From Norana najaformis (Eukaryota > Annelida > Clitellata > Crassiclitellata > Hormogastridae), in contig OZ029918.1 in NCBI GenBank assembly GCA_964023275.1, positions 12,796,855 to 12,860,854 on the forward strand: a stretch of 64,000 nt of DNA, given 5' to 3'. A program made the position numbers and the translations under genes. This document shows positions 36,553 to 47,689 of the stretch, in pieces (the stretch's first letter is position 1; every line of letters begins with the position of its first letter). The notes under the pieces are model-generated. The model was not told the DNA's origin. It was given only the letters and a program-made list of their open reading frames with translations, and did not search any database.

Positions 36553-36660
36553 TCAAGTTAAGGGATTTTGTGTTAGACCAGTGCTGCAATTCAACAAACA
36601 AAGCACTAAATTTGAATCCCAGACACAGCACTGACACAGATACTGACAGTATAGATTGCC
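36553..36660 (+). repeat. SINE-like repeat, pair with 46990-47060
   Basis: CAAAGCACTAAATTTGAATC followed by CCAGACACAGCACTGAC. It contains a B-box-like TTTGAATCCC. The same ordered words with changes occur near 47018-47055. Confidence 0.5.
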
Positions 36661-37477
36661 AGCAGACATGGCCTATGCCACACAACCTCTGAGCTAACTC
36701 TAAACAACTGTCCCTGCCTGACCCATTAGTAACAGCCTCAGAGGGGCTTTCTTTTGAGACAGCCATATGCTACTGAAAAGGGCTCTTCCTTGATGGAACA
36801 TATACAGCTTTTGGTCAGTTGTGTGGATGCATCTTCCAACTGGGGTCAATGCTGAATAGCTCTATGCTGGAACAGCCTGGAGCATCAGTGTATGACAGAA
36901 AGAGAGAGAAAGCTTTACAGGTTTTAAGCCATGCTTCAGCACACTGCACCGGTCACTAACATACATGCACAGCACAGAGAATGTACTAAAAGCTGTGGAC
37001 AAATAGACTGATAAAGTGACTCAAAACTGTTTAATTTATCTGGCCCTAAAATGTTTCTTTACTGTTCATGCTATGACCATGTAAATAGTGTACCTAGGGC
37101 AACTTAAAGGCATAATCCCACAACTACCTCCTAGACTTAGGCAACTTGACCTATGTGATTGAATAGTTAATAAATAAAAATAAACCTGGTGGAATTCAAG
37201 CCTTCTGCTAACATGGATTTCACAGTTCCAGTTGTATAAACAACAGTTAACACTAGTTCAACCCCATTTTACCCAAAATCAATTGCCTGCCTATAACTAT
37301 GACCATCTGAAAGTACGACTGCCTATTACTCGACAGCATCTTAATATGCCTGTCTCCTGGTAGGACAGTGTCTTGATATGCCTTTCCGGTATGACTGCCT
37401 ACCGACATGACTGCATCTGAGTATTTCTGCCCATCTGCCCAATTAAACTTTATTGGAATATGTAAACCATATGCGCC

Positions 37478-37740
37478 AGAACCTCCTTATGGTGACGTCA
37501 TTGGAAGCCATATTAAGTAACTTGTTGTATCAAGACTGCCTGATAATAAGGTCTTACTGTGAATTAATTTTGGGTTCCACGTTATTAACTAGGTTATATG
37601 TCAGAATCTGCTCCATAATGACGTGCATTATAAAGACATTCCAGTGTACCACAAACAGTGCACATGTGCACAACATACACCGGAACTTTAGTGTAATGCC
37701 GTCTTTGGACAAGAACCATCTTATAACAAGGGCTGAACTG
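37478..37740. mobile_element. Possible pogo/mariner-like MITE
   Basis: The right end lies before TA at 37741 and reads in reverse complement CAGTTCAGCCCTTGTTATAA. The left candidate CAGAACCTCCTTATGG at 37478 is not preceded by TA. It includes one TGACGTCA at 37493-37500. The left boundary is weak. Confidence 0.4.
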
Positions 37741-37979
37741 TATTTTGGATCCATGACTGCGACTGTGTCATATTAGAAATTCGTGGTAAATAAAACGTGC
37801 TATAGGGAGTTTTAGGTGTACGAATGTAGGTGTTCTGATGTATATTTTGATACACATCTCTTTGTTAGCCTTCCTGTCTGTCTCTGCATAATAATGTAAA
37901 TATACATTCATGTTTGTATATATGTAAATGATTTTATTTATCCTAGGTATATACCATGTATGCAATGATGCATGCATTA

Positions 37980-39130
37980 TATCTGTATAACAAGCAACCT
38001 GAGATGGAGCAGATAAATGGTTACCAATTCCTAATCTGAATTTTCTGGGCTCCTCCCACCAAAAACAGCTCAGTTAATTTTGCTTTCCTTATCTCTGGCT
38101 CAGCCCAAATCTAATCCCTTCCCTTATTTAAGATTTTCACTGACTAGGAAATGTATAAATATAAATATATATACATATCCCAGTCTGGGTTTTATATATA
38201 ACCCAAACTATATATGTATACATACATATGTGGACCCATATAAATATTATATGCATACTTCTAATATTTATCACTGCCTCTGTCTCTAATGGAATGAAAC
38301 CTTAACTTCAAGCAAGGAGATAAAATAAAAACCCCATACTACATCTCCAGCTAGGGAAGTTGCCCTCCATCCACTCCTACCTCAACCCCAAGTCAACAGG
38401 GTCACCCATAGGCACAAAAACTGTCCGTATCTGTGTATAAGTATCAGTACATGTATACAAACACTTAGTTCAAACATCCTGAATGAATTCCACTTCCAAC
38501 AAATTCACGCAGAATTATGCTCCAACCATGGACAGCTGTACAAACAATTTCTAAACCAAAAATCCACCTACAAAAGCCCAATCAGCCCACATGATGTATG
38601 TGCAATTAAAGTATGATGCTAAGTGCTAATAATAAATTATCATTACCTGGTTCCTGTGGGATTATTTCTGAATTTACAAGGGCAAAACAAGTAATAACAA
38701 TAATAAAGTAATAAGTAATAATAACTATTATTAATAGTAATAATAATTATTAACAACATTATGCATCATCACGGTTTGTAGCAATGGTCGAGGGCATTTT
38801 CAAAGTCACAATGACTGTAGTCCACATTTTGCAGAACATGTTGAACTCTACTGAGATTTCAACCAATTAATTTTATTCAGAAGTCCATGCTAGCTCATAA
38901 AAGAGACTACAAATTCGTGAGGTAGGCCAAAGACATCACATGAGACGATGGCTGTCCTGTATTACAACAGAATGTGCAGTCCCTATCACAAACACACATA
39001 CACACACATTCATGATGTCCTACTTAAGGTTTAGTCATAGGTCAAATGACAGTTATTTCACACCTTCTAAGCAAAATTCAAACATCTGAGTACAGCCCAA
39101 GTTAACACCTATCAAACAATACAGTCATTA
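37980..39130. other. No gene recognised
   Basis: TATACATA-type simple sequence near 38160-38260 and TAATAA-rich DNA near 38690-38750. Nothing else identified. Confidence 0.55.
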
Positions 39131-39134
39131 CACA

Positions 39135-39137
<3 letters not shown>

Positions 39138-39172
<35 letters not shown>

Positions 39173-39204
39173 CCACCATCACCACCAACACCATCATCAT
39201 CAAC
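39138..39204. repeat. (CAT)n microsatellite, partly degenerate
   Basis: Pure CAT repeats to about 39171, then CAC/CAT variants. Confidence 0.97.
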
Positions 39205-39330
39205 ATCCTGACACCATCCATTTGGTGGTGATGGGTATCAATGAAAGAACTCAGTGGTTCTTTTTGGTAATTTGTCAAGTCTCATTCTTTTCTCATGTTT
39301 TGTCTATGTTTTGCTATATCTTGGTTTATA

Positions 39331-40100
39331 CAGTAAAGTCCGGCAACACACATCCCTGTTACGTGCACATTCACTTAACACACAACAAGGACGTGCATCC
39401 CATGGCTACCAATTTAACATGCGGAAATTGCAAATGCGTGGTACGTGGACCAGCTAGCAAGTAATCTTTATTGACGACGTCTCACCCGTTAGTCTCTCTT
39501 TCTCTCATTTACATATGGATGGACTGTACGTGTGAGAATTTCCTCTACAGGATTTGTGAGACCTATCACGTATACTCACACTTTCGCTCCTTCCGTTATT
39601 TTCTACATTTATAAAATATTTGGAAATTCGTTAATCTTAGCATAGGCCTAACATTATAAATGGTTGATGGCAAGTGCCATCGTTCCTAACCTGTGCAAGA
39701 AAAACTAGCTGCTATAGATTGCGTACATACATGGTGGAGAAACCCAGGTCAAAGTTTCTAAAGATCTTGGGGTTAGCAAATCTATGCTCCGAGAAGGGCC
39801 AAAAATTGAAGCCAAACAATGTAATTTTGTAAAAGATATTATTCTAGTGCTGGGCTTCAGTGAAAACGTGCGAGCTTTTCTGATAAACCAGATTTAGACA
39901 AAGCCACATGTGCACATGGTTTACTCAACAGAGGGAAAAGGGAACACCAACACATGGCCCAATTCTTCAAGCACAATCAATGAAACTTGGAATTCTAGCC
40001 GGGGATGAGTCATTCCAAGCCAGCCAAGGGTTTATAAATCAGTTTACGGCTAAATCCGACGGTGAAAGCAAAGTGAAAGTTCAAGCATAGGATTAATGAC
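39331..40100 (+). mobile_element. pogo/Tigger-like DNA transposon remnant
   Basis: Starts CAGTAAAGTCCGGCAACA after TA (39329-39330). Near 39748-39800 one frame reads KVSKDLGVSKS, the helix-turn-helix pattern of pogo/CENP-B-type transposases. At 39908-40090 an open frame reads WFTQQREKGTPTHGPILQAQ and DESFQASQGFINQF, matching the CENP-B-type second DNA-binding domain. The catalytic DDE region is not recognisable and the right end was not found. Candidate ends (ACTG before TA) lie near 40332 and 40368. Confidence 0.75.
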
Positions 40101-40369
40101 GACAAAGACTACGATACTATATGAATATCATCCACAGTAGCTCTCAACTATGTAGACACAGCCACACAAGTTTCAGAGGTGCAAGGTGTAGAATAAATAC
40201 AAGAAATAATTCATCTAAGAAGAATTAAAGATTTCATGTGAAGCTTAGTCAAAAGCCAAAAATAGCAGCAAATGACATTCTATTTTACTCTATAACTGAC
40301 ACTTTTTAATCCAAGACCTTGATACTGTAGACTATATACTAAGTAATATATAGTTCACTCTGTACTGTA

Positions 40370-41120
40370 TTGCTGTGGACTCTTTTGAAATGTTATACAT
40401 ATCGTCTGTGGAAATAAACTTCAAGTGCATGCTCAATGTATGAAACTAAATTGAAACTGTTCTTTGCCATATGCTTGTATTGGTGACACATAGCATTTAT
40501 AAGTTAACTTTATACATTTTTAAAATTTTAATGATTTATTTAGCTTTTAGTATTAGATATTTGAATCATATTTTTTAAATAGAAGTCCACAGTCAGTCTT
40601 ATGATATGGATGTCGAAAATATGCACCCATATACAAACCCAAGTAAGCCATACTGCTAATACATAATGCTAAGAAATTTCAGAATAACCCGGTAGTAAGT
40701 GGCCCAGTTACAAATGATTTTAACAGCTTGACGCCTGTAGTATCTGTCCAATGTAGTAGCAGTCTTCCTTTGCTTCTTTTGTCTTGAAAGTTTGGATGAA
40801 GTGCCTCATGTGGCAGCTGGTCAACAGCCAGTCTTTTCACATGACCAAATCATCATTTAGCAGCTTTACCCAGCAGATTTGTCTTCTTATCCAAGAACTG
40901 TCTATTTCTTCATTTCTACTTTTTACAGTTTAATAGATGTATTTCTATACAGTAATTTAAGGCAAACTTCCTCAGTACAACACATCAGTATACCAATACA
41001 CTCATTTGCAGTCTGACATTTTCACAATGCTTTAGAAGACATTTCTTTAAATCAGCAGACAGCTGAAAGTGCACTGCTCAAAATCATCAGGTACTTAAGA
41101 GGCACTACAATACGTGTATT
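40370..41120. other. No gene recognised
   Basis: AT-rich sequence without persuasive frames or repeats. Confidence 0.5.
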
Positions 41121-41150
41121 CATACATACATACATACATACACACACACA
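41121..41150. repeat. (CATA)n/(CA)n microsatellite
   Basis: Short CATA units followed by CA units. Confidence 0.9.
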
Positions 41151-41580
41151 AATACATAAATAAAGTCCAATATCTTTTCACAGCTTCATTCTTCCAGTAT
41201 ATTATGGAATGTATAATTTACATACACAATATATACATTATTTTATTCCTAAATAACATAGTGGGTCAGGACCATGATTCCTAAATTTAATGCAGCTTCA
41301 GGTAAAAAAGTTGTTACAATATGGTACTTGATGCTGCTCCAAAGGTAGCATCATGAGAGTTGTGTGCAACAGCATACGTAATACTGCACTAATCCATCAT
41401 CGTCATAAGTCAACCAAGGCATCAATTTCTAATGGGAAATGCGCCTCCACAAGGGAATGTTGGTGACTCCCCTCAGTGTATTCCCTTGCCACTACAGATC
41501 TACTTACAACAGTAACAGCCGGTCTGAATATATCAATCAAACATCAGCGGAAACTTTGCATGAGCGAAAATTTAGCACAT

Positions 41581-41648
41581 CTTCTTGGATTCAACCGCCA
41601 AACTCTGTGCTGGCCAACCAGTATGCTAACCACTCCACCACTTCACTG
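41581..41648 (-). repeat. tRNA-derived SINE head or tRNA pseudogene
   Basis: Reverse complement: GTGGAGTGGTTAGCATACTGG (A-box and D-arm like), then GGCGGTTGAATCC (B-box). Spacing is near tRNA-like, but the stems are incomplete. On the plus strand it lies inside two short spurious frames. Confidence 0.55.
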
Positions 41649-41747
41649 TATAACATCATATATTTAAATCACAAATAAATAAGCTGCTTCAAAACCGCTG
41701 AGCCTAAGTTTTATGTCAGACACACAAACAGTCAGACAGGCACACAT

Positions 41748-41779
41748 GCAACAGACAGACAGACAGACAGACAGACAGA
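41748..41779. repeat. (CAGA)n microsatellite
   Basis: About eight tandem CAGA/GACA units. Confidence 0.9.
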
Positions 41780-42029
41780 GTGAAGCCTATTTTCTCCATA
41801 GTTCAACCATCCCTTGCAGATTTTAAAAGAAATCCTGTTGCATAATAGATTACAGAAGCAGCCTGCATGAAGCTCCAAACGCTGCCACTGCCATACTCTG
41901 GTGGTGCCAGTCCCAAGCTGGAATAAAGGAGGAGCACGACGCTAATCCTTTTCGTTAGGACACAGCATCATTAAACAGAAACTAAAACTACACCTGAGGA
42001 CCCACAAATAACAGAATCTGTAGAATTAA

Positions 42030-42270
42030 TGACAACAACGTTACAGCATGGTCCTATGGCTTTATTACAGCATCACGACAACAAACGCCTTCGTATTTTT
42101 GACAACATGGTCTTTGAACATCATTGCCATGATCTTAGGACCTTATTACAACAACATAACAACAAAATCTTTTGTCTGTGGGACAAAACTGTCTTCAAAG
42201 TACATCAATAAAACATTGCCTTAGGGCCTAATTACAAGATCAAAACAACAATTCTTTGGACTCCTGCTAA
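42030..42270 (+). repeat. Degenerate tandem repeat, period about 85 bp
   Basis: Three diverged units share CTTATTACA / CTAATTACA, then ACAACAAA and a TTTGACAACATGGTCTTTGA-like segment, with CATTGCC at unit ends (about 42122 and 42217). Reads as an old satellite-like array; it also leaves a 60-codon frame open by chance. Confidence 0.5.
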
Positions 42271-42347
42271 AATACAGTCTGGTGTGACTCACGTGCTCCC
42301 AGCTTTACTGAGCGTATACATGCCCTAAATATACAAAAATATTTATA

Positions 42348-42420
42348 CAGTACAGCCACGTTAACAAACGGATGAAGGGAGCCAAATTCACTGCAACAGG
42401 GTTTTAATGGACCACAGGTT
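42348..42420 (+). mobile_element. pogo-like element end
   Basis: CAGTACAGCCACGTTAACAA directly follows TA, and an ACAGGTTAAC word lies further in. It resembles the ends at 39331 and 50778. The other end was not identified. Confidence 0.35.
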
Positions 42421-42983
42421 AACTTTCAACCTTTGGCAAGAGTCTGTGTGCGTTTTCACAGATGCATCTTCAACAGCACCATTCAAGCACCCAAAGGCAC
42501 CAAGTTTGGCCAAGATAGCAGAATGTATGCCCTGTCTAAAGTAAAGTAAAGCCACAAATCAGTTGCAGTCTCTAGTCTTACATGCGCTGCCTAAATAATA
42601 CAATTACCAGTTTCACTTTCTGCTTAAAGTAGAGGTTAAGAGCCCATAAAAAAGCTAATTAAATAGTTGCCACTTGCCGACATCTTAAATATTACACTAG
42701 AATTAACTGAACAGACATGGAGCAATGCTGTCACATTTAGTGACTATCTTATTAGTTTATATTAACAAATATTTATTTGATTTTGTTAGAAATTTGTTCT
42801 TTGTTAATTAATTTTAGCAAACATTATTAAAGCAGATGTTGGTGAACTTCATTCGCTTTTTAATAACATCATATTTGACCTTCTTAACGACAAAGCTCTA
42901 GTGTTATTTTTGCTGCAGACTGCTAGTGAGGTAGCATGCAAATATGTCACACTATAAGGCAAGTTCCTGTTCCATGTGTTAAA

Positions 42984-43777
42984 GCATCTCGTGTGTTAAT
43001 TTAATTAGGTTTTGTTACTAATTAATTAGATCTGGCCTTAGCTCAACTTTCATAATTACAATTAGACTTGGAATTTTGAGAAGAACTAATTAATTAGAAT
43101 TAGTTGTAGATGTCAGAAAACAAAACGACACAAAAAATATAGTTTACTAGTTTGGCATGCAGTCTATTAGACAAATATTTCAAATAATGACAATAACTGA
43201 AATTTCGATAGTCTTTCATCCAATATTTAAAAATTTCTGCTTAATACTGTGAAAATGTTTTTATTTATAATAGATCGGAGTTGCACTCTGCAACCAGCAT
43301 GTGTTGTAAAGTATCGTCTTCAAGCTTATTTTTTCGCTCGTTTGTGGTAAATCCTGCAACACTAAACACTTTCTCCATTGAAGATGATGTTGCAGGGACA
43401 ACATGATGCTTCAGATGCATTTGGAAAAGTCTGAGAAATCTCATTTTATTTTCTTGCTAAAACGGGCAGCAGTATAAAAATAATCGTCCAGTTCTTCAGA
43501 ATCTATAACTGGATCGTCCTGTTGCCCCACCCAAGTCACAAAAATACTAAAGACTCAAAATATGGGTTGATATTTATTGGCTAAAGTGAAAGCAGCCATC
43601 AAAAACAGAACGTAGAAAAATTGTTTAGGCTAGGTATTTATAATGCTAATTATTAAATTTTAATTAGAATTATACAACTTTTAATTAGAATTATAACAAA
43701 TTTTGGTGCTAATTAATTAGAATTAGAATTAGCTACCAAGCTAATTAATTAGGTAATGAATTAATTACCCATCACTG
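42984..43777 (-). mobile_element. hAT transposon remnant with transposase C-terminus
   Basis: An exact 8-bp GTGTTAAA lies at 42976-42983 and 43778-43785. The right end in reverse complement begins CAGTGATGGGTAATTAATT, a typical hAT-type terminus. On the minus strand, frame 43441-43265 encodes about 59 residues ending at a TAA: MRFLRLFQMHLKHHV, then PATSSSMEKVFSVAGF and ERKNKLEDDTL, the hAT C-terminal dimerisation pattern. The rest of the transposase is missing. Subterminal TAATTAATTAG words occur at both ends. The left terminus (GCATCTCGTG) matches poorly. Confidence 0.8.
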
Positions 43778-43789
43778 GTGTTAAATAGG

Positions 43790-46015
43790 TAGCAGTGGGG
43801 ACATGGTGAAAAGTCATGTTAAGTGAATTCATGTGTAAACGGGCCATGACTAAGTCAGTATTACGTATATATAGATTATATGTAATCATTTACTTGTCTG
43901 CTAATTACTTCAAGACAAAACAAGGAAAGATGGCACACACTAATCAGCACATACTAATGACAAAGCGAATTTCTCATAGCATTAAGTATTAACAACAGAT
44001 GTATATTTGACTATATTGCACCTATCTGCTTAGGATTGCAGATCTGCCACAACCTAATGTATTTGACTCCACACTGACAATTACCCGACCCTGATATCAA
44101 AAGCTACTTTCTGACTCAACTGCCAGTAACTAGCAATGGTCCCTTTAAGTTGAAAATTAAGTGTGCGAGTTTCTGCATTAGCTGACCAAAAAGATTTTCC
44201 CAATGAATTTATGCTGTCTGATCAATTTTTGCTGAGCGTGTTGCCATAAGACTGCCACTTGTTTGCACAGCTGTGTAGCTTCGAGGGCGCATCGATGTCA
44301 GAATCCACAAAATCATAACACTGATGTCAGATCAACAATGGTATCAATTCCTAATATCAGAACCCTAATCTCAGATCACCAACGGCAGTGCCTACTATCA
44401 GAATATCAAACAGCCTGAACCGTATGCCAGATGCTACTGCCAGAATAAAATGTCAGAATCTACCCAACACACACCTGCGTGTACGGAAATACACACAAAA
44501 ACTACCCGCATGCACTTCTCTCCCAAACACAGTAATTCAGATATAAAATTAACAGAAACTTACTAGAAACTAAAATTCTGCCTATACCCAACGTATCAAA
44601 CAAGATCCCAGGCCAACTGACCATGAATAAGAGAGAACACACAAACAGAGGAAGACAGATAGAGTGGCGCCAAATGGAACGGACTGGCTGCGGGACTAAA
44701 GTTCAGTATCACACGGAAGCTGCCTGCGTCAGACTAAACTTATGAGCAATTTATGCCAACCCCCTCCATTACAACTGGTCATAAGAGAAGAAGGGGGTCA
44801 TTTAACCAAAGGGGAGGTCCGTGTGAAAAGCCGTCATGAGACTGCAGAGGGAGGCAGGAACAGGTAAAAGAATGGGAGACAGAGAAAGGGCGGTAAAGAC
44901 GGACTGGCAAACTGACAGAGAGACAAAAGCAGTACAACACAAACACAGAGAAATACATGGAAGGAACAGAAGCAGGCACCAAGAAGCAAGCACGTAGACA
45001 GACAGACATACCGGTTGCGACAGACATACCCCTATATAAACACATACGGAAACACAGTCAGACATATCACACTGCACGGACTCAGAGCAACATGCAACTG
45101 AACATCAAGACCTTTAAATGTCCATCTATATACAACAGGGCAATTGTAAAGTTAGAGGCCCAACTAGGGCTGCCAACTCCGGAGATCCGAATTCCTCGAG
45201 AAACTGCACTGATCACCACGGAAGCCAAACATGGAAGTCAAAATTAACCAGTTGAAATTTCAGCATGGAATCATGTGGGTGCATATGCTACAAGCCCTTG
45301 TTAGCGATCTGAGAGCAGTGTTCTCGGAACTTCTAAACATGATTTCATTTTGACAGGATATGAAATGGGCCACAACCCTGACACTCCCTTATGGCATCAA
45401 GCTTAACCCCTCCTTCAAAATCACGGGGACTGTGTAAAACCGAAAGGACTGCCAATTAATTATTAAACACTATTTAAATTTTGTCAGCAAAACCCTATTA
45501 CCATTTTAAAAAATTCAATGTACAGACAAATTGATGCAACTTGCACCTAGCTGTTTCATATGATTATACATTAAAAAATTTGTTGACTTGCAAAACAAGA
45601 ATTAAGCTTCATCATGTTTTTGAAATTTACAAGTATGCTAAACTGTGAAAGGCATTTAGCTTAAAATTAGACTGTAACAAAACTTCAGAGGGTTTATTTT
45701 GTTCCAAAAGGTTACTCCTATTTTTCTGAACAATCTGTAAATAGGCTATTTAATGACAATTAATTTATCCAGTACCCTTTAATTTGCATATCTGGAAAAA
45801 ATCTTACGATGTTAGGCCCTATTTTTGTTAATTTTAAAACAGTTTTCTTGTCATCAGACAGACTAGACTCCAACAGTTCTGGAGATTTAGAATACATCTA
45901 TCTACATAAGATTCCCCACAGGAAAACAGGAAATAATTAATGACCTGCAGTTCGGCTTTCACTAACTCGGTTCTTAGGCGATTACTCTCTTTTGTCGATA
46001 GCTACCCCACAGCAA
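43790..46015. other. No gene recognised
   Basis: Contains repetitive TCAGAAT/ATCAGA words at 44290-44460 and purine-rich GACAGA words near 44870-45010. No recognised frame. Confidence 0.5.
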
Positions 46016-46021
46016 CATCAC

Positions 46022-46140
46022 ATGTAGGACATACGAAGCCCATATGACAATATTTCCATGTGGGCTTCATATGTCCTATATATGGGCCCACATGATTCCA
46101 TATGTAGGACATATGGAGCCCACATTCGAATATTTGTTTC
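46022..46140. repeat. Alternating inverted and direct repeat cluster
   Basis: A 22-bp arm at 46025-46046 (TAGGACATACGAAGCCCA...) pairs at 20 of 22 positions with 46057-46078 across a 10-base spacer. A third copy in the first orientation starts at 46102 (ATGTAGGACATATGGAGCCC). The arrangement is forward-reverse-forward. Confidence 0.85.
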
Positions 46141-46989
46141 GACTTCTTGTGTTGCGATAAAAAGAAAATACAACAAAGGCTCTGACTTACAGAAAAAGTT
46201 GTAATAGATTTCATCTTTTAAATTTACAAATGTAACAACATCGTAAAAGAAAAACATAGGAAAGGCAGAAATGGAGGATTTCTGTCTCCCAGGTAACGCA
46301 CTCCCGGAGATGAAAAGCAAAAATGACAGGGTTGGCAACCATACACCCAACAGATGTGGGCTCTGTTATAGGGTCAGTAACTTCAACTATAACAGATACA
46401 GCAACATCAACAGACAACAGATCATTCCAGAATAATTCCCCTTTAGTCTTGGGTGTCCTAACAGAGGAAGATAATTAGTTAACATTTCCTCCCACCTCAT
46501 CGAGTATTTGATCCACATCTCCTATGAATAGATTCTAACACAGATACCCTATACGTCCTAGGGTCAGATGAATAGATTCTAACACAGTCCAAAGGTCACC
46601 AGTTCAAACCAGTGCAAACTGCAATTGGAGAATCAATTGGAGAATCTAACTGCCAACTGGGCACAAACCACAAATGTTGCACTCGCTGCACTGAGGCATA
46701 AAATGTGCCATGCATATATAAACAAGTGCCAAAGAAAAGTCGCAGCAAAGGTTCCAAGCAAACATGGACCGTACAGAAACAATCGACATGCCAGAAAGTT
46801 TCATCTTACTGCACCACAGCAGCAGTACAAACACAAAACATAGCACATGACAAAGGTAACATTTACTAAGAAAAACCGCAAATTGTTAGGGGGTTCCATG
46901 ATGCTTGCACTTGACAGTTGCTTCAACTTAAGTGCAAATGAGACAGCAATCCAACAACAGCAACAGAACAGACGCAACATCTTAATTTG

Positions 46990-47060
46990 ACTTGGTAAAG
47001 GACTGTCAGTCTGACTCAAAGCACTAAGATTCATATCCAGACACAGCAGTCAGGAAGGAA
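46990..47060 (+). repeat. SINE-like repeat, pair with 36553-36660
   Basis: CAAAGCACTAAGATTCATATCCAGACACAGCA-type sequence (about 47018-47050) equals the 36590-36625 words with few changes. Confidence 0.5.
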
Positions 47061-47366
47061 ATAGCCAATTTGCAAACACCCATCACTTACACGGAAGACT
47101 GTAACCATCACAACGCACAGACAAAAGGCACCAACATATATGCACCTAAACGCACAATCATAACACATCCATGACAACTTAAACGACCAGGTTTAACGAC
47201 CAAATGGCCAGGCAAAACACAACAGCATACAGCACACTGTCTACATCTCTGTGTCATCGTCCGTCCGTCCGTCTATCAGTCGCTCTTCCCGTGACTCACT
47301 CGCCTAAGTATGTCACGAGAGGAGCAGCCAGCCCACAGCTGGTACAACCAACGACCGACGTGCATA

Positions 47367-47372
47367 TCTCTC

Positions 47373-47403
<31 letters not shown>

Positions 47404-47404
47404 C
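47367..47404. repeat. (TC)n microsatellite
   Basis: 38-base TC tract with one interruption. It creates false Ser-Leu and Arg-Glu repeat frames. Confidence 0.97.
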
Positions 47405-47689
47405 GGCTTCAGCGCCTGCCCACTGCGTAGCAGCCATTGCCTTAGAACACGATGCACCTAGCAAGATCCGAACAGGGACTCCAATTAACAGTATTTGAAC
47501 AGGGAAACTTGCGAATCCAATAACTGCTGGTCCTATCCACGCACTACATAAAGTTTTCTTTCCATTACTACTTACTAGGATTCCATACTTCATTATCTTC
47601 CTTCGCCTTCCAACAGTCTTTTCCTGCCAGTCACACACGATACCAAAAGTATAATCTAATCTAATTCAAACACTTCCACAGCGCCTTTA

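Noticed and set aside
41581..41648. Functional tRNA gene
   Set aside because: A- and B-box-like motifs exist, but acceptor and anticodon stems do not pair convincingly; called SINE head or pseudogene.
47204..47638. Ser/Leu- and Arg/Glu-repeat frames around 47.4 kb
   Set aside because: Generated by the (TC)n microsatellite.
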